Shown here: in pieces, positions 15,267 to 24,334 of the stretch
Numbering within the stretch: position 1 is the stretch's first letter
Layout of the letters: each line of letters opens with the position of its first letter
Made by a program: the position numbers and the translations under genes
Notes under the pieces: generated by a model
What the model was told of the DNA's origin: nothing
Databases searched by the model: none
What the model saw: only the letters and a program-made list of their open reading frames with translations
Assembly: GCF_002161595.1 (NCBI RefSeq)
Contig: NZ_NFID01000002.1
Location: forward strand, 186,001 to 250,000
From: Gemmiger sp. An50
Lineage (GTDB): Bacteria; Bacillota; Clostridia; Oscillospirales; Ruminococcaceae
DNA: 64,000 bases
Reading direction: 5' to 3'

Positions 15267-16973
15267 TCATGGTAAACGCCCGTAGGCGTAGAAATGAGAC
15301 TGCCAGTAACTTGTATTTAGGTTTGCGTAACCGATGGGATCTCCACAGTGGAGCATCCGCCCGTCACCCACATAAATCCCACAATGGCTCACCCCCGGCG
15401 TATCATAAGTGCCTTTGAAAAAGACCAGATCGCCGGGTTGCGGATTGCTGGTCGGCGTACAGATGTTATAGAGCCCCTGGGCCCCCAGGCGGCCCACATT
15501 CCAGCCGGAATGATTGATCACCCAGGACACATAGCCGGAGCAGTCAAAGGATGTGGCCGGGCTGGAGCCGCCCCATACATAGGGATAGCCGATATATTTC
15601 TCGGCCTCGGAGAGAATGGCGGCAAAGGTTTCGTCATCCAGATACTCCCGGGGCACCTCGTACCCCTCGGGCGTTTCAGTGTACTTGCCGACATACTCGG
15701 AGCCTGGGAACAAATCCGGGCGGTTTCCCAGCGTTGCCATATAGATGGCATACTGGGACATCTGATCCTCGCTCAACAGGTAGACAGGCAGATGGGACAG
15801 GTTTTTGTTTTCCAGCGTCACATAGCAGATGTAGTAATTGTAGGGGACTTCCACCTCGTAATCGTTGCCCTCGCTGTCGGTGTGGGTTTCCGTCCGGTAG
15901 CGCACCTCCACCACCACATCCTCGGTCAGAATGTACTGGCTGTCAAAGAGCGTTTGCAGAGAGCCCTCCACCTGGTCAAGCGTCCACTGGCCCTCATGGA
16001 GCGAGCACAACAGGGAAAGAAGCACATAGGGATCATGCTCGATCTCGTCCAGGTCGAAGTGGTACTCGTCATAGTCGTGGGTGCTTTCGTAGCTGTCCAG
16101 ATAGTCGGATAGCTCCGCCTCCAAGTCACAGTAAGCGGCTTCGGCCCCCAGCAGATCCCCGTCCTCGCAAGGATAGGTGCTGGCCCCCACCGCGCCGATG
16201 GTGCTGTTTCCCAGCGTAACAAGGGAAGAAGAACAGGACTGCATCACCAACACAAGCAGGACGCAGGCCAGAGCCAGCAGACAGCCCACGGGATGGCGTT
16301 TCACAAAACCCACCGCCCGGGCCGCCAGCTTTTCTGTGGTAACAGCCGTTTTCCCGGCGGCCTGGGCCCCGTATTTGGCCGCCTCCTTTGCCTGCTTCTG
16401 ATACCTCTTGCGGAGACGCCGCTTCTGCCAAAACCGGGACAAAGCGTTTTTGGAGAGCTCCGGGTGCTCCTGTGCGGCGGTGTGAAAATGGTAATCTGCC
16501 GTAGCCTTGATATATTTGGACTCGGCCTTACGAACCGCCTTTGCCGGGTGCTCCCGGATTTTCCGTTTCACAAACCGGGAGCCATGCCGCAGGGCAGACT
16601 CGCCCACAAGCTCAGAGCGGTGGGCCCCTTCGATGCCCACATTCTCATGCTCGTTTTCGTAAATCTTCCCATGCACAAAGCTGTGGGCGGAGCCGCTGGC
16701 CACCCGGCCCACACGCCTCACCGGGCCCGGCTTTTTGGGCGGCTTCTGTTTTGCCAGCTTTTCCTTTGCCCGATCCAGCTTTTCCCCGCGCTTTTCCATG
16801 CGGAGTTTGGATGCCGCCGCTTTCTCCTGGTTGCTTTTCTGCCGGAATTTTGACTTTGGGACACTTTGTCCCGAAGTACCCCCGGCGCTTCCTTCGCCAG
16901 CCCCGCCTGGATCGGCGGCCCCAGCCGCCTCCCTGGGTTCGGGGCCCGCGCCGTTATTCGGTTTTCGCTTCAT
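15267..16973 (-). CDS. Conjugation cell-wall hydrolase, NlpC/P60 (C40) family, CD1108-like
   Basis: 568 aa. A basic, disordered N-terminus (about 1-200) contains a palindrome-derived GQSVPKS. A membrane helix near 230 (GCLLALACVLLVLVMQSC) precedes an extracellular region, then a C-terminal NlpC/P60 domain: catalytic Cys in SFDCSGYVSW, His in GVSHCGIYVGD, and GDLVFF. It cleaves peptidoglycan so that the transfer channel can cross the wall. Start overlaps the VirB4 3' end by 20 nt. Longer than a bare C40 enzyme because of the anchor and linker. Confidence 0.88.
   Translation of the reverse strand: MKRKPNNGAGPEPREAAGAADPGGAGEGSAGGTSGQSVPKSKFRQKSNQEKAAASKLRMEKRGEKLDRAKEKLAKQKPPKKPGPVRRVGRVASGSAHSFVHGKIYENEHENVGIEGAHRSELVGESALRHGSRFVKRKIREHPAKAVRKAESKYIKATADYHFHTAAQEHPELSKNALSRFWQKRRLRKRYQKQAKEAAKYGAQAAGKTAVTTEKLAARAVGFVKRHPVGCLLALACVLLVLVMQSCSSSLVTLGNSTIGAVGASTYPCEDGDLLGAEAAYCDLEAELSDYLDSYESTHDYDEYHFDLDEIEHDPYVLLSLLCSLHEGQWTLDQVEGSLQTLFDSQYILTEDVVVEVRYRTETHTDSEGNDYEVEVPYNYYICYVTLENKNLSHLPVYLLSEDQMSQYAIYMATLGNRPDLFPGSEYVGKYTETPEGYEVPREYLDDETFAAILSEAEKYIGYPYVWGGSSPATSFDCSGYVSWVINHSGWNVGRLGAQGLYNICTPTSNPQPGDLVFFKGTYDTPGVSHCGIYVGDGRMLHCGDPIGYANLNTSYWQSHFYAYGRLP
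16853..16877. repeat. Element palindrome copy 9 (centre 16865), in coding sequence
   Basis: CTTT-GGGACA-CTT-TGTCCC-GAAG. Lies in the disordered N-terminal part of the C40 peptidase, about 100 nt after the start codon. Confidence 0.92.
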
Positions 16974-19311
16974 TTTTCACATCCTCCGGGCGGGTGGTCA
17001 GCAGGTTATAGATCTCGCCTTTCGGGAACCGATCCACAAAGGGGATGGTCACATTCCCATAGAACAGCAGGCCCTCGCCGGAATTGGAGTGGGTGATGTA
17101 GGAAAGCTGATGCTCGGAAATGCCGAGCTGTTTTGCCAAAATCGTCCGGTCACTTTGGGCCTGGGACAGCAGGATCATAAAATCCGTGTTGTCGAGAATG
17201 TTCTCAATCTCCCGGCTGGCCAAAAGGTCTTTCACATTCTGCGTAAGTGCGCTGGGGACACATCCTTTTTTTCGGAGCATCTTCCAGACCGCCACGAAAT
17301 AGCTGGCGGTCAGAGGATCGCGGAGCAGGACATGGAACTCGTCAAAGTAGCACCAAGTCGCCACGCCCTCCCGGAAGTTGGTGTCCACCGCCTGGGAGAC
17401 AAACTCGTTTGTGATGTGCATGGCAATCTTGCGGAGGTTTTCTCCCATGTTCTTGAGCACGATGCACACCACCCGGCTGTCCGTTTTTACATTGGTGGGA
17501 TGGTTAAAAAGATTGAGGGAGCCCGTACAGTAGAGCTCCAGGGCGGTTGCCACCCGGCGGGCCTCCGGCTCCGGCTGTTTGAGAAGCTCCTCGTACAAGT
17601 CCTGCAAGAGCGGCGTTTTTTCCGTGGCAATCCCCAGGGCCTGTTCCCGGTAGACCAGCCGCACACAGCGGTCAACCACCGTCTTTTCGATGGGCTGTAA
17701 GCCGTCCTTGCCGCCTACCACCAGCTCGCACAGGGAAAGCAGGAAATCCGCCTTCATGGAGAGCGGGCTTTCCCCGGCGGTCATGTTAAGCTCCACATCC
17801 ATCGGGTTTAAGTGGTGGGGGCTGTCCGGGGCAATCTCGATCACCTGGCCGCCCAGCCTGCGAACCAGCGGGGCATATTCCCCCATTGGATCGACAATCA
17901 AAATCCGATCCTGGGGGATGGCAAGGAACACATTTAAGAGCTCCCTTTTTGCGGCGAAAGATTTTCCAGAGCCGGTAGAGCCGAGATACAGCCCGTTGGC
18001 CGACTTCAGCTTTTTGCGGTCAGCCATGATGACATTGTGGGAAAGGGCGTTCATGCCGTAGTAGAGGGCCTGCCCAGCCATCCGCAGCTCCCTTGTCATA
18101 AAGGGAATGAAAATCGCCGTGGAGCTGGTCGTCATGCCGCGCTGGATCTCCACCTCGTTATAGCCGAGAGCCAGCGAGGACACAAAGCCCTGTTCCTGTT
18201 GCCAGTCAAGACGCTTTAAGGAGCAGTTGTATTTCTGCGCGATGCCGCCCACGGTAAACACATCGTTTTCCAGCCGCTGGCGGGTGGGGGCAAAGTTTAC
18301 CACCGTGAAAGTGAGCAGGAACATCCTCTCGTTGCGGGACTGGAGGTCAGCCAGAAGCTCCGCCGCGTCCTTGCTGAATGTGATAAGGTCGGGTGGCAGG
18401 ATGTCGGGATCATACCCGGCCCGCACCGCCTTACGCTGTTCCTCCACCTTCATTTTTCCGATGTCAGAGATTTTGCCCTTAATGGTCTTAATGGCCTTGA
18501 GCTGATCCACCGTCTGAATATGGAGCGTGACCGTCATTTCCGCATCCATCTCCAAAATCTCCGCAAGGAGCTTGTCAGAGAGCTCGGACGCTAAAATCTG
18601 CAAGTAGGACACCGCGCCCCAATACTGGCCGATCCGAAATGAGCGGGACTGCCTAAAGTCGAAGCTGTCCGGGGCGATAAAGTCCTTTGTGCCGAGCCCG
18701 GTCTGCGGAATGTCCTTCCACGAAAAGCGGAACGGCTCCCGGTTTCCCGGGTGCATCTGGCTATAAAGCAAGGTCAGCCTTGCCCGCCCGTCCATCGGCT
18801 CACAGGGAACACCCAGCCGCTTGAAGTTTCCCATCACATCGGCCTCCACGCGCTCCAGGCGGGGGCGGGCCTCCGCGATCCCTTCGGCGGGTATGCCGAA
18901 AGTGATGTATTTGGAGCGTTCAATGCCGTTGTTGCTTTTAGCGATCTGATTTTTCAGCATCCCGGTAAATTCCCCCCGGACGCTGTTAAAATCATCATCC
19001 GCCTGGGGAATGTTTACCTTGTAGCGGCTCCTGGAATGGGAACGGCGGTTGATAAAGGAAAGCTGGAACGGCAGAGTGCTGTCAAAGTAGTTGAGGAATG
19101 AGCTCCAGCCGCCGAAAATCGCCGTCTGATCCTCGGTACTTGCCACGGAATAATTGATGTCCTCATATTCCACGGTCTTTGTATAGAGCCCGCCGGGGAG
19201 CTTGCACACCCCGTCCGGGTGCATTGCCAGATAGGGGATCGTCTGCTGGACGGACAAGGCCGCCCGGCTGTTACCCCTTCCGGGACTGTTTTTGCTTTTT
19301 GCCTTTCGCAA
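16954..19311 (-). CDS. VirB4/TraE-family conjugation ATPase
   Basis: About 785 aa. The N-terminal CagE/VirB4 region is followed by the ATPase: Walker A GSTGSGKSF (near residue 440), Walker B ILIVDPMGEYAPLVRRLGG, and the conserved YFDEFHVLL and SALTQNVKDLL blocks. It energises assembly of the transfer channel at the membrane. An ATG at 19317 abuts the AGGAGG; the TTG six nt further (19311) has ideal spacing and is chosen. It overlaps the end of PrgI by about 40 nt and is followed by the wall hydrolase, the standard order. Confidence 0.93.
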   Translation of the reverse strand: MRKAKSKNSPGRGNSRAALSVQQTIPYLAMHPDGVCKLPGGLYTKTVEYEDINYSVASTEDQTAIFGGWSSFLNYFDSTLPFQLSFINRRSHSRSRYKVNIPQADDDFNSVRGEFTGMLKNQIAKSNNGIERSKYITFGIPAEGIAEARPRLERVEADVMGNFKRLGVPCEPMDGRARLTLLYSQMHPGNREPFRFSWKDIPQTGLGTKDFIAPDSFDFRQSRSFRIGQYWGAVSYLQILASELSDKLLAEILEMDAEMTVTLHIQTVDQLKAIKTIKGKISDIGKMKVEEQRKAVRAGYDPDILPPDLITFSKDAAELLADLQSRNERMFLLTFTVVNFAPTRQRLENDVFTVGGIAQKYNCSLKRLDWQQEQGFVSSLALGYNEVEIQRGMTTSSTAIFIPFMTRELRMAGQALYYGMNALSHNVIMADRKKLKSANGLYLGSTGSGKSFAAKRELLNVFLAIPQDRILIVDPMGEYAPLVRRLGGQVIEIAPDSPHHLNPMDVELNMTAGESPLSMKADFLLSLCELVVGGKDGLQPIEKTVVDRCVRLVYREQALGIATEKTPLLQDLYEELLKQPEPEARRVATALELYCTGSLNLFNHPTNVKTDSRVVCIVLKNMGENLRKIAMHITNEFVSQAVDTNFREGVATWCYFDEFHVLLRDPLTASYFVAVWKMLRKKGCVPSALTQNVKDLLASREIENILDNTDFMILLSQAQSDRTILAKQLGISEHQLSYITHSNSGEGLLFYGNVTIPFVDRFPKGEIYNLLTTRPEDVKNEAKTE

Positions 19312-19660
19312 TCGCATCCTCCTTTCTCACAGCGCCCCGCCCGGTAAACGGAGCGTAAATGTTTTCTGTCTGATAGTGCCGAACCCCGGGCCGCAGGAAT
19401 TTGGCCCGGATGATGTTATGAACCACTTTTTCAAAGGGGAGCCCGTCTTTTTCATACATCGCCAGCAGGAACGCCGGGAGCATGACCGCCAGCATAAGGA
19501 ACATGGCCCCGGTATTCCCCAGGGGCTCCCGCGCCAGCAGGTAGGACGGGATGCCGATGGCCGCCGCCCCGCCAAAGCAGATGAGCTGGCGCTTTGTCAG
19601 ATTGAACGCCATTTTCGTTTTGATTTTGGATAAGTCATTCGGGACATTTACATAGGGCAT
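19271..19660 (-). CDS. PrgI-family conjugation membrane protein
   Basis: 129 aa, start ATG 19660 with AAAGGAGG at 6 nt. It begins MPYVNVPNDLSKIKTKMAFN, the PrgI signature, followed by two membrane helices (LICFGGAAAIGIPSYLLA and AMFLMLAVMLPAFLLAMY) and a basic tail. PrgI is a VirB3-like inner-membrane component of Gram-positive type IV secretion and is normally encoded just before VirB4, as here. The 5' end overlaps the MT-A70 gene by 26 nt. Confidence 0.88.
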   Translation of the reverse strand: MPYVNVPNDLSKIKTKMAFNLTKRQLICFGGAAAIGIPSYLLAREPLGNTGAMFLMLAVMLPAFLLAMYEKDGLPFEKVVHNIIRAKFLRPGVRHYQTENIYAPFTGRGAVRKEDAIAKGKKQKQSRKG

Positions 19661-20240
19661 GAGAAACCTCCTTTCTCGCCCCGGAGACTTCGGGACAATT
19701 TGTCCCAAAGTCCGGGACGGTGCTTTCCACCTCGTTTCCCCACACATCCCAGCCGGGCGGCGTCTGTCTTGCGAACAGCTCCACCCGGGGCAGATCGCCC
19801 ATAAGGGCAACAATCTTTTCCCGGGCCTCATCCGGCTTTTTGCTGTGGGCTTCAATGGGGGAAATGATAAACTGGTGGATATTGGCCGCCTGCCGCTTCG
19901 GATGCCCTTTTGTTGCCAGCAGGCAGATCTCCGCATTTCCCCGCGTCCAAAAGCCCAGGCCGTAAAACCAGCTATCAGCTTTTCGGTTTTTCTTCAGCCA
20001 GACGAAAGCCACGGACTTATACTGAAAGCCCCACGCCTTAATCAGCCGCAGGGCCTCGGGGAGCTGGGGGAAAGTCGCCCACAAAAAAAGCGCGCTGTCC
20101 GGGGCGGCCAGATCCGCCACCGGGAGCGCACATAACTCGTCAATCCCCATTGTGGGATAATGATTTTCCGCCGCCCCCTGTACCTTGCTCCGCTGGTACT
20201 GCCAGGGAGGATCGGCGTAAATGATAGAATATCGTCCGAT
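19635..20240 (-). CDS. MT-A70-family adenine methyltransferase, apparent ATC start
   Basis: MT-A70 enzymes methylate adenine at N6. The catalytic motif YADPPWQYQ lies upstream of the first ATG (20150), so that ATG cannot be the true start. The frame opens at ATC (20240-20238), 7 nt after AAGGAG and 2 nt after the stop of the preceding methyltransferase. From there the protein is 201 aa and complete: GRYSIIYADPPW, NHYPTMGIDELCALPV, SALFLWATFPQL, FYGLGFWTRGNAEICLLATKG and RVELFARQTPPGWDVWGNE. The C-terminal tail (FGTNCPEV) comes from a palindrome copy. Likely protects or marks element DNA. Confidence 0.87.
   Translation of the reverse strand: MGRYSIIYADPPWQYQRSKVQGAAENHYPTMGIDELCALPVADLAAPDSALFLWATFPQLPEALRLIKAWGFQYKSVAFVWLKKNRKADSWFYGLGFWTRGNAEICLLATKGHPKRQAANIHQFIISPIEAHSKKPDEAREKIVALMGDLPRVELFARQTPPGWDVWGNEVESTVPDFGTNCPEVSGARKEVSHALCKCPE
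19687..19711. repeat. Element palindrome copy 10 (centre 19699), in coding sequence
   Basis: CTTC-GGGACA-ATT-TGTCCC-AAAG. Lies near the 3' end of the MT-A70 gene and 27 bp before the PrgI start codon. Confidence 0.92.
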
Positions 20241-20242
20241 AG

Positions 20243-21037
20243 TTACACTCCTTTCTCCCCAGCCTCCACCGCCGAGCGTGCCACGCGGATGCGCTCACTG
20301 GCGGCGGCGTAAAAGGCCGGGGCCGTTTCAAAGCAGACGAAGCGGCGGCCCGCATTGAGGGCGGCAACAGCGGTTGTGCCGGAGCCCGCGCAGATGTCGG
20401 CCACCAGCTCGCCGGGCCGGGTATAGGTCTTGATAAAATACTCACACAGCTCCACGGGCTTTTGCGTGGGATGGATGCCGCCCGTTACGGTGGGAACAAA
20501 CAGCACATTTCCCGGATAGCGCCGCCCATCGCTGGACTCGGAGCTCTGCCGCTCAAATTTCCCATAGTTCGGGCTGGTTCCGCTGCGGGCATGAACACGG
20601 CTGTACGGCTTGCCGTAAGTAAACTGCGGATTGTAAAGCGGGGCTTTCTGATAGAACACTAAAATATTCTCCGACTTTTTCAGCGGAGCCCGGTTTGCAT
20701 TGAGAAATCCTGTCCCGCGTTCTTTGTACCAGATCCACTCATAGCGGAGCATGGAGAGGTTGGAGGCCCCCAGCACCTTGTCATAGGGGCATTGAGCAAA
20801 GAATAGCACCGCGCCCTCTGGCTTGACCGCCCATTTCACCGCCTCCCACAGCTCCGGGAGCGGCAACGGCACATCCCAAAAGTTGCGGGTAGTGCCGTAG
20901 GGTGGATCGGTCAAAAGCATATCCACCGAATGACGAGGGAGGGAACGCAGGCCCTCGATGCCGTCCATCAGAAACAGTCCCTCCGGGCAGTCAGGGGACT
21001 TCGGGACACTTTGTCCCAAAGCCGCCTTATCGGTCAT
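20243..21037 (-). CDS. Site-specific DNA methyltransferase (N6-adenine/N4-cytosine, beta class)
   Basis: 264 aa. The start is ATG 21037 (AAGGAGG at 6 nt); a longer frame to 21085 has no ribosome site. Motif IV DPPYGTTRNFWD comes early (about residue 40), then the target-recognition part, and motif I VADICAGSGTTAVAALNAGR near the C-terminus with HPTQKPVEL before it. That order is typical of beta-type amino-methyltransferases. No restriction endonuclease is encoded nearby, so it is an orphan. Together with the adjoining MT-A70 gene it could protect ICE DNA after entry into a new host. Confidence 0.9.
   Translation of the reverse strand: MTDKAALGQSVPKSPDCPEGLFLMDGIEGLRSLPRHSVDMLLTDPPYGTTRNFWDVPLPLPELWEAVKWAVKPEGAVLFFAQCPYDKVLGASNLSMLRYEWIWYKERGTGFLNANRAPLKKSENILVFYQKAPLYNPQFTYGKPYSRVHARSGTSPNYGKFERQSSESSDGRRYPGNVLFVPTVTGGIHPTQKPVELCEYFIKTYTRPGELVADICAGSGTTAVAALNAGRRFVCFETAPAFYAAASERIRVARSAVEAGEKGV
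20998..21022. repeat. Element palindrome copy 11 (centre 21010), in coding sequence
   Basis: CTTC-GGGACA-CTT-TGTCCC-AAAG. Translated as LGQSVPKSP within the first 15 residues of the DNA methyltransferase. Confidence 0.92.
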
Positions 21038-21278
21038 GCCTTGCCTCCTTGCCCTTTGCCGGGACAGTGCGGGCGGCGTTTTCACGGGCGGCCTGCGCCC
21101 GCCCTTCGGCTAACTGCTGGGCAATCGTCTTTGCGTCATCCCTTCCACCCAGCAATTCCCGCTTTTGTAAAATGGCCTCCGTTTCCGCCATAAAGCGGGC
21201 AACATCCGCCTCGTTAAAGTCCTCCGGCGCTTTTCCATACCACAGGCGCGTCCCGTCGGGCCCATATCTTCTCGGCAT
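21027..21278 (-). CDS. 83-aa conserved ICE protein of unknown function
   Basis: Sequence begins MPRRYGPDGTRLWYGKAPED, then a helical region (DVARFMAETEAILQKREL) and a basic tail. Its 3' end overlaps the methyltransferase start by 11 nt. Short proteins of this kind are found between TrbL and the methyltransferase in related ICEs; I cannot give a certain family number. Confidence 0.6.
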   Translation of the reverse strand: MPRRYGPDGTRLWYGKAPEDFNEADVARFMAETEAILQKRELLGGRDDAKTIAQQLAEGRAQAARENAARTVPAKGKEARHDR

Positions 21279-21293
21279 ATAACACCCCTTTCT

Positions 21294-22160
21294 TTAATGA
21301 GCACCAAAGATGCTTTTTGAAATCGTTCCGGTTTTGAACAACATAAAGCAGAGCAGAACCGTATAGCCCACGGCTCCCCATATTGCGCCGATGGGATCTC
21401 CGCCTGTGGCGATCCCTTGAATGAGCACCGCATAGATGCCCACGCACAGCAGGATCAAAAGCCCCTGGAAACCGATGGCGAACAGGGACTTCAGATAATT
21501 CTGCCCCATACTCCCCATTTCCCGGTTGGACAGGGTAGCCACCGGGATGGGCGCTAAACTGGTCAGCATATATATTTCCAGCATACGGCCATAAATCAGA
21601 ACGAAAATCACGATATTCAGCGCGGTCATGGTAAAACCGATAAAGATCGACTGGAGCCACAGGCCCAAAAGGGAGCCCAGCCCCATTGTTTCCAGCGTGG
21701 CCTCCAAATCCGCCAGCATATCCGGCGAAATGTCCGTAGAACCCTGGATCACCCCTGCCGAGCTTGCAATCACGCTCTGCGACACATCAAAAATCGCGTT
21801 GACGATATTGAATGTGTTGGAGAGGATAAGGATGGCCGCCGCCGTTTTGAAAATCCACTTGAAAAACATCCAAGTGTCGATGTCGTGTAAATTATTGCGG
21901 TCTATGAGCATTTGAATGAGCTCGTACACCGCCACATAGGTTAGGACTAACCCGGCAATCGGTAAAATTACCGTTTCGGAAATCTGGCGGATAAGGGAGA
22001 AAACCCCGGCGTTCCATGCCGCCGGGGTTGTTCCCACCTCTCCCGCAATCTCCCCGACTCGGGCGTTTACCGTATCAAACAGGCCGCTCAGATTGCCTAA
22101 AATGCCTTCAATGAGCAGGCTTTTGAGCCAGTCGGTCAGCCAGTCGGTGAGAAATCCCAT
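21294..22160 (-). CDS. TrbL/VirB6-like conjugation channel protein
   Basis: 288 aa with about six membrane helices (for example ILPIAGLVLTYVAVYELIQML, FIGFTMTALNIVIFVLIY, IGFQGLLILLCVGIYAVLI). The block SLAPIPVATLSNREMGSMGQNYLKSL is characteristic of the clostridial VirB6/TrbL-type proteins. It probably forms the polytopic core of the transfer channel in the cytoplasmic membrane. Encoded directly after the Maff2 protein. Confidence 0.83.
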   Translation of the reverse strand: MGFLTDWLTDWLKSLLIEGILGNLSGLFDTVNARVGEIAGEVGTTPAAWNAGVFSLIRQISETVILPIAGLVLTYVAVYELIQMLIDRNNLHDIDTWMFFKWIFKTAAAILILSNTFNIVNAIFDVSQSVIASSAGVIQGSTDISPDMLADLEATLETMGLGSLLGLWLQSIFIGFTMTALNIVIFVLIYGRMLEIYMLTSLAPIPVATLSNREMGSMGQNYLKSLFAIGFQGLLILLCVGIYAVLIQGIATGGDPIGAIWGAVGYTVLLCFMLFKTGTISKSIFGAH

Positions 22161-22171
22161 AAGCCGTTACC

Positions 22172-22384
22172 TTAAAACAGGCCGGACAGCAGAGGGATCA
22201 GCGTAGTGCCGAGCAGGATGATGCCGCCGCCCGCCATGAGCTGCTTCATGCCCTGGCTTTTGGAACCTGGATTGTCGGAACCATAACCTTCCAGGAGGTT
22301 GACAACGCCCCACACGCCCAAACCAGCGCCCAGCGCAACAACGAGAGTCTGCAAAGTATCAATAGCGGAAGAAAAGAACTGCAT
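22172..22384 (-). CDS. Maff2-family mobile-element membrane protein (VirB2-like size)
   Basis: 70 aa with two hydrophobic helices separated by a short polar loop: LQTLVVALGAGLGVWGVVNL and LMAGGGIILLGTTLIPLLSG, joined by EGYGSDNPGSKSQGMKQ. This is the Maff2 family, always found between VirD4 and VirB6-type genes in these elements. By size and topology it may be the pilin-like (VirB2/TrbC) subunit; that is inference. Confidence 0.82.
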   Translation of the reverse strand: MQFFSSAIDTLQTLVVALGAGLGVWGVVNLLEGYGSDNPGSKSQGMKQLMAGGGIILLGTTLIPLLSGLF

Positions 22385-22451
22385 AGAGCCTCCATTTCTC
22401 CGGGTGTTCCCCGGCCATGAAAAAAGCCGCCATCACTGGCGGCAGGTTACA

Positions 22452-22476
22452 GCTTCGGGACACTTTGTCCCAAAGC
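22452..22476. repeat. Element palindrome copy 12 (centre 22464)
   Basis: CTTC-GGGACA-CTT-TGTCCC-AAAG, in the 96-bp gap between the VirD4 stop codon and the Maff2 start. Confidence 0.92.
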
Positions 22477-22480
22477 CCAT

Positions 22481-24334
22481 TTATGCAAAGGCGTCTGGAT
22501 CGTCGATGTCGTCATAGTTGAGGATGTCCTCGTCCTCTTCCGTGAGCGCATCGTCCGGCACAGCCACCTCATACATCTCACACGCCTCGTTAAGTCCGGG
22601 CCGCCTGCGGCGGTTGATGAGCTTGTCGAGGTCAAAAGCGTTTTTCTGTTTGTCGGCCTCAGCCGTGTATTTATAATTCGGGTGCTTTTTCAGATCATAC
22701 TTCGGGGAGTAGAACGGGGGCAGGCCCCTAAGCTGTAAAATGCACTTATCCCCGGGCATGGTAGCCAGCTCGCTGGGTGTCATCAGCTCCCGGCCCACCC
22801 GCTGGTTATTTTGACTGTAGCTTTCCGACTGCCCACGGGAGCGGCTGTCGGTCTGCATGGAGATGGTGGCTTTCCCCAGCCAGTTTTCCGATATTTCCTT
22901 GATGGTGCTGGCCTCACGGCCTCCCAGGAATACCACGCTGTCCATATTTCCGAGAATTGTCTCCGCGTGTTTATCGTAAATGGCCTTGCACTGCGCCAAC
23001 TGCTGATAAAAGAGCGTCAGCGATACCTCGCGGGAACGGATTACCGCGCAGATTTTTTCGAGCTGGGGCACCTGTCCCGTGTTGGCCGCCTCGTCCCACA
23101 GCACCCGTACATGGTGGGGCAGGCGGCCTCCGAAAACATTGTCGGCCCGTTCACACAGAAGATTGAACATCTGCGAAAAGGCCAGCGCCACAAGAAAGTT
23201 ATAGGTCTGCGTGGTGTCCGAAATGATAAAGAACACCGCCGTTTTCCGATCCCCGATGCGGTCAAGCTCCATCTCGTCATAGGACATAATCTCTCTAAGC
23301 TGGGGGATGTCAAAGGGCGCGAGGCGGGCCCCGCAGGAAATCAAGATCGATTTTGCGGTTTTGCCGCTACTTAACTTATATTTGCGGTACTGCTTGACCG
23401 CAAAACAGTCCGGCTTGCGCTTTTCCAGCCCTTTGAACATATAGTCCACGGCGTTTAAGTAGTTTTCATCGTCCTCCTTTACTTCCATGCCGGAAATCAT
23501 ATCTACCAGCGTATTCATGTTACGATCCTCGGCGGGGCCCTCGAAAATGATATAGGCAATCAAAGCGCAGTACAAAAGCGTTTCCGCCTTCGTCCAAAAC
23601 GGATCGCCCTCCTTGCCCTCGCCTTTGGTATTGGAAATCAGCGCATCCACAAATTTAAGGATGTCGGCCTCATTCTTGATATAGGCCAGCGGATTATAGT
23701 GCATGGATTTTGTGAAATCAATGGAATTGAACACCTTGATCCGATACCCGCGCCGCTGTAAGAAAGAGCCCACCTGGGAGAGCACCCCGCCTTTCGGATC
23801 GACGCACACATAGCTGCATCCGCCGTTTTTATCTGCGCTGGCCTGCAAAATCTGCGGCGTGAGCCAAAAGCGGGTTTTGCCCGAGCCGGACGAGCCGATC
23901 ACGCAGGCGTTGAGATTGCGGGCGTTGGCCGGGTTTTTCGGTCGGGTGTTCATGGTAAGGAACTCCGTCCCGGTCAGAATGATGTTGTTTTCAAACTTCG
24001 GATCGACAAAGGGCTTGATGTCTTTTTCGGTGCCCCAGCGGGCCGATCCGTATTCTTCATCCCGTCTAAATTTCTTTGCGTTCTTGCTTTTGAAGTAGAT
24101 CAGCAGGCGGAAGCCCACAGCGCCCACAATGCCGATGAGCCAGTCAAAGGGAGCAAGCCCCGGCGCAAAGTCGGCAAAGGCCGGGCCGATGGTCTGCCCC
24201 AGCCCCATGAGCTTATGGGCGAAATCCGCGCCAGCGGCCAGACGGTAAGCCGTCCCCAGCTTTAAGCAAGCCCACAGCACAAACAGATAGGGGATGTTGG
24301 GGAGTACATATTTTTTGATGCTATCTGTCCTCAC
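22481..24334 (-). CDS. VirD4-type coupling protein
   Basis: 617 aa, start GTG (GGAGG at 5 nt) overlapping the PcfB stop. Two N-terminal membrane helices (about 10-30 and 65-85), Walker A IGSSGSGKTRFW near residue 145, Walker B VLWDEAANTGQVPQLE, and the conserved FYQQLAQCKAIY block. It docks the relaxase-DNA complex at the channel and drives transfer by ATP hydrolysis. The acidic C-terminal tail (DDALTEEDEDILNYDDIDD) may contact the relaxosome. Confidence 0.92.
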   Translation of the reverse strand: MRTDSIKKYVLPNIPYLFVLWACLKLGTAYRLAAGADFAHKLMGLGQTIGPAFADFAPGLAPFDWLIGIVGAVGFRLLIYFKSKNAKKFRRDEEYGSARWGTEKDIKPFVDPKFENNIILTGTEFLTMNTRPKNPANARNLNACVIGSSGSGKTRFWLTPQILQASADKNGGCSYVCVDPKGGVLSQVGSFLQRRGYRIKVFNSIDFTKSMHYNPLAYIKNEADILKFVDALISNTKGEGKEGDPFWTKAETLLYCALIAYIIFEGPAEDRNMNTLVDMISGMEVKEDDENYLNAVDYMFKGLEKRKPDCFAVKQYRKYKLSSGKTAKSILISCGARLAPFDIPQLREIMSYDEMELDRIGDRKTAVFFIISDTTQTYNFLVALAFSQMFNLLCERADNVFGGRLPHHVRVLWDEAANTGQVPQLEKICAVIRSREVSLTLFYQQLAQCKAIYDKHAETILGNMDSVVFLGGREASTIKEISENWLGKATISMQTDSRSRGQSESYSQNNQRVGRELMTPSELATMPGDKCILQLRGLPPFYSPKYDLKKHPNYKYTAEADKQKNAFDLDKLINRRRRPGLNEACEMYEVAVPDDALTEEDEDILNYDDIDDPDAFA

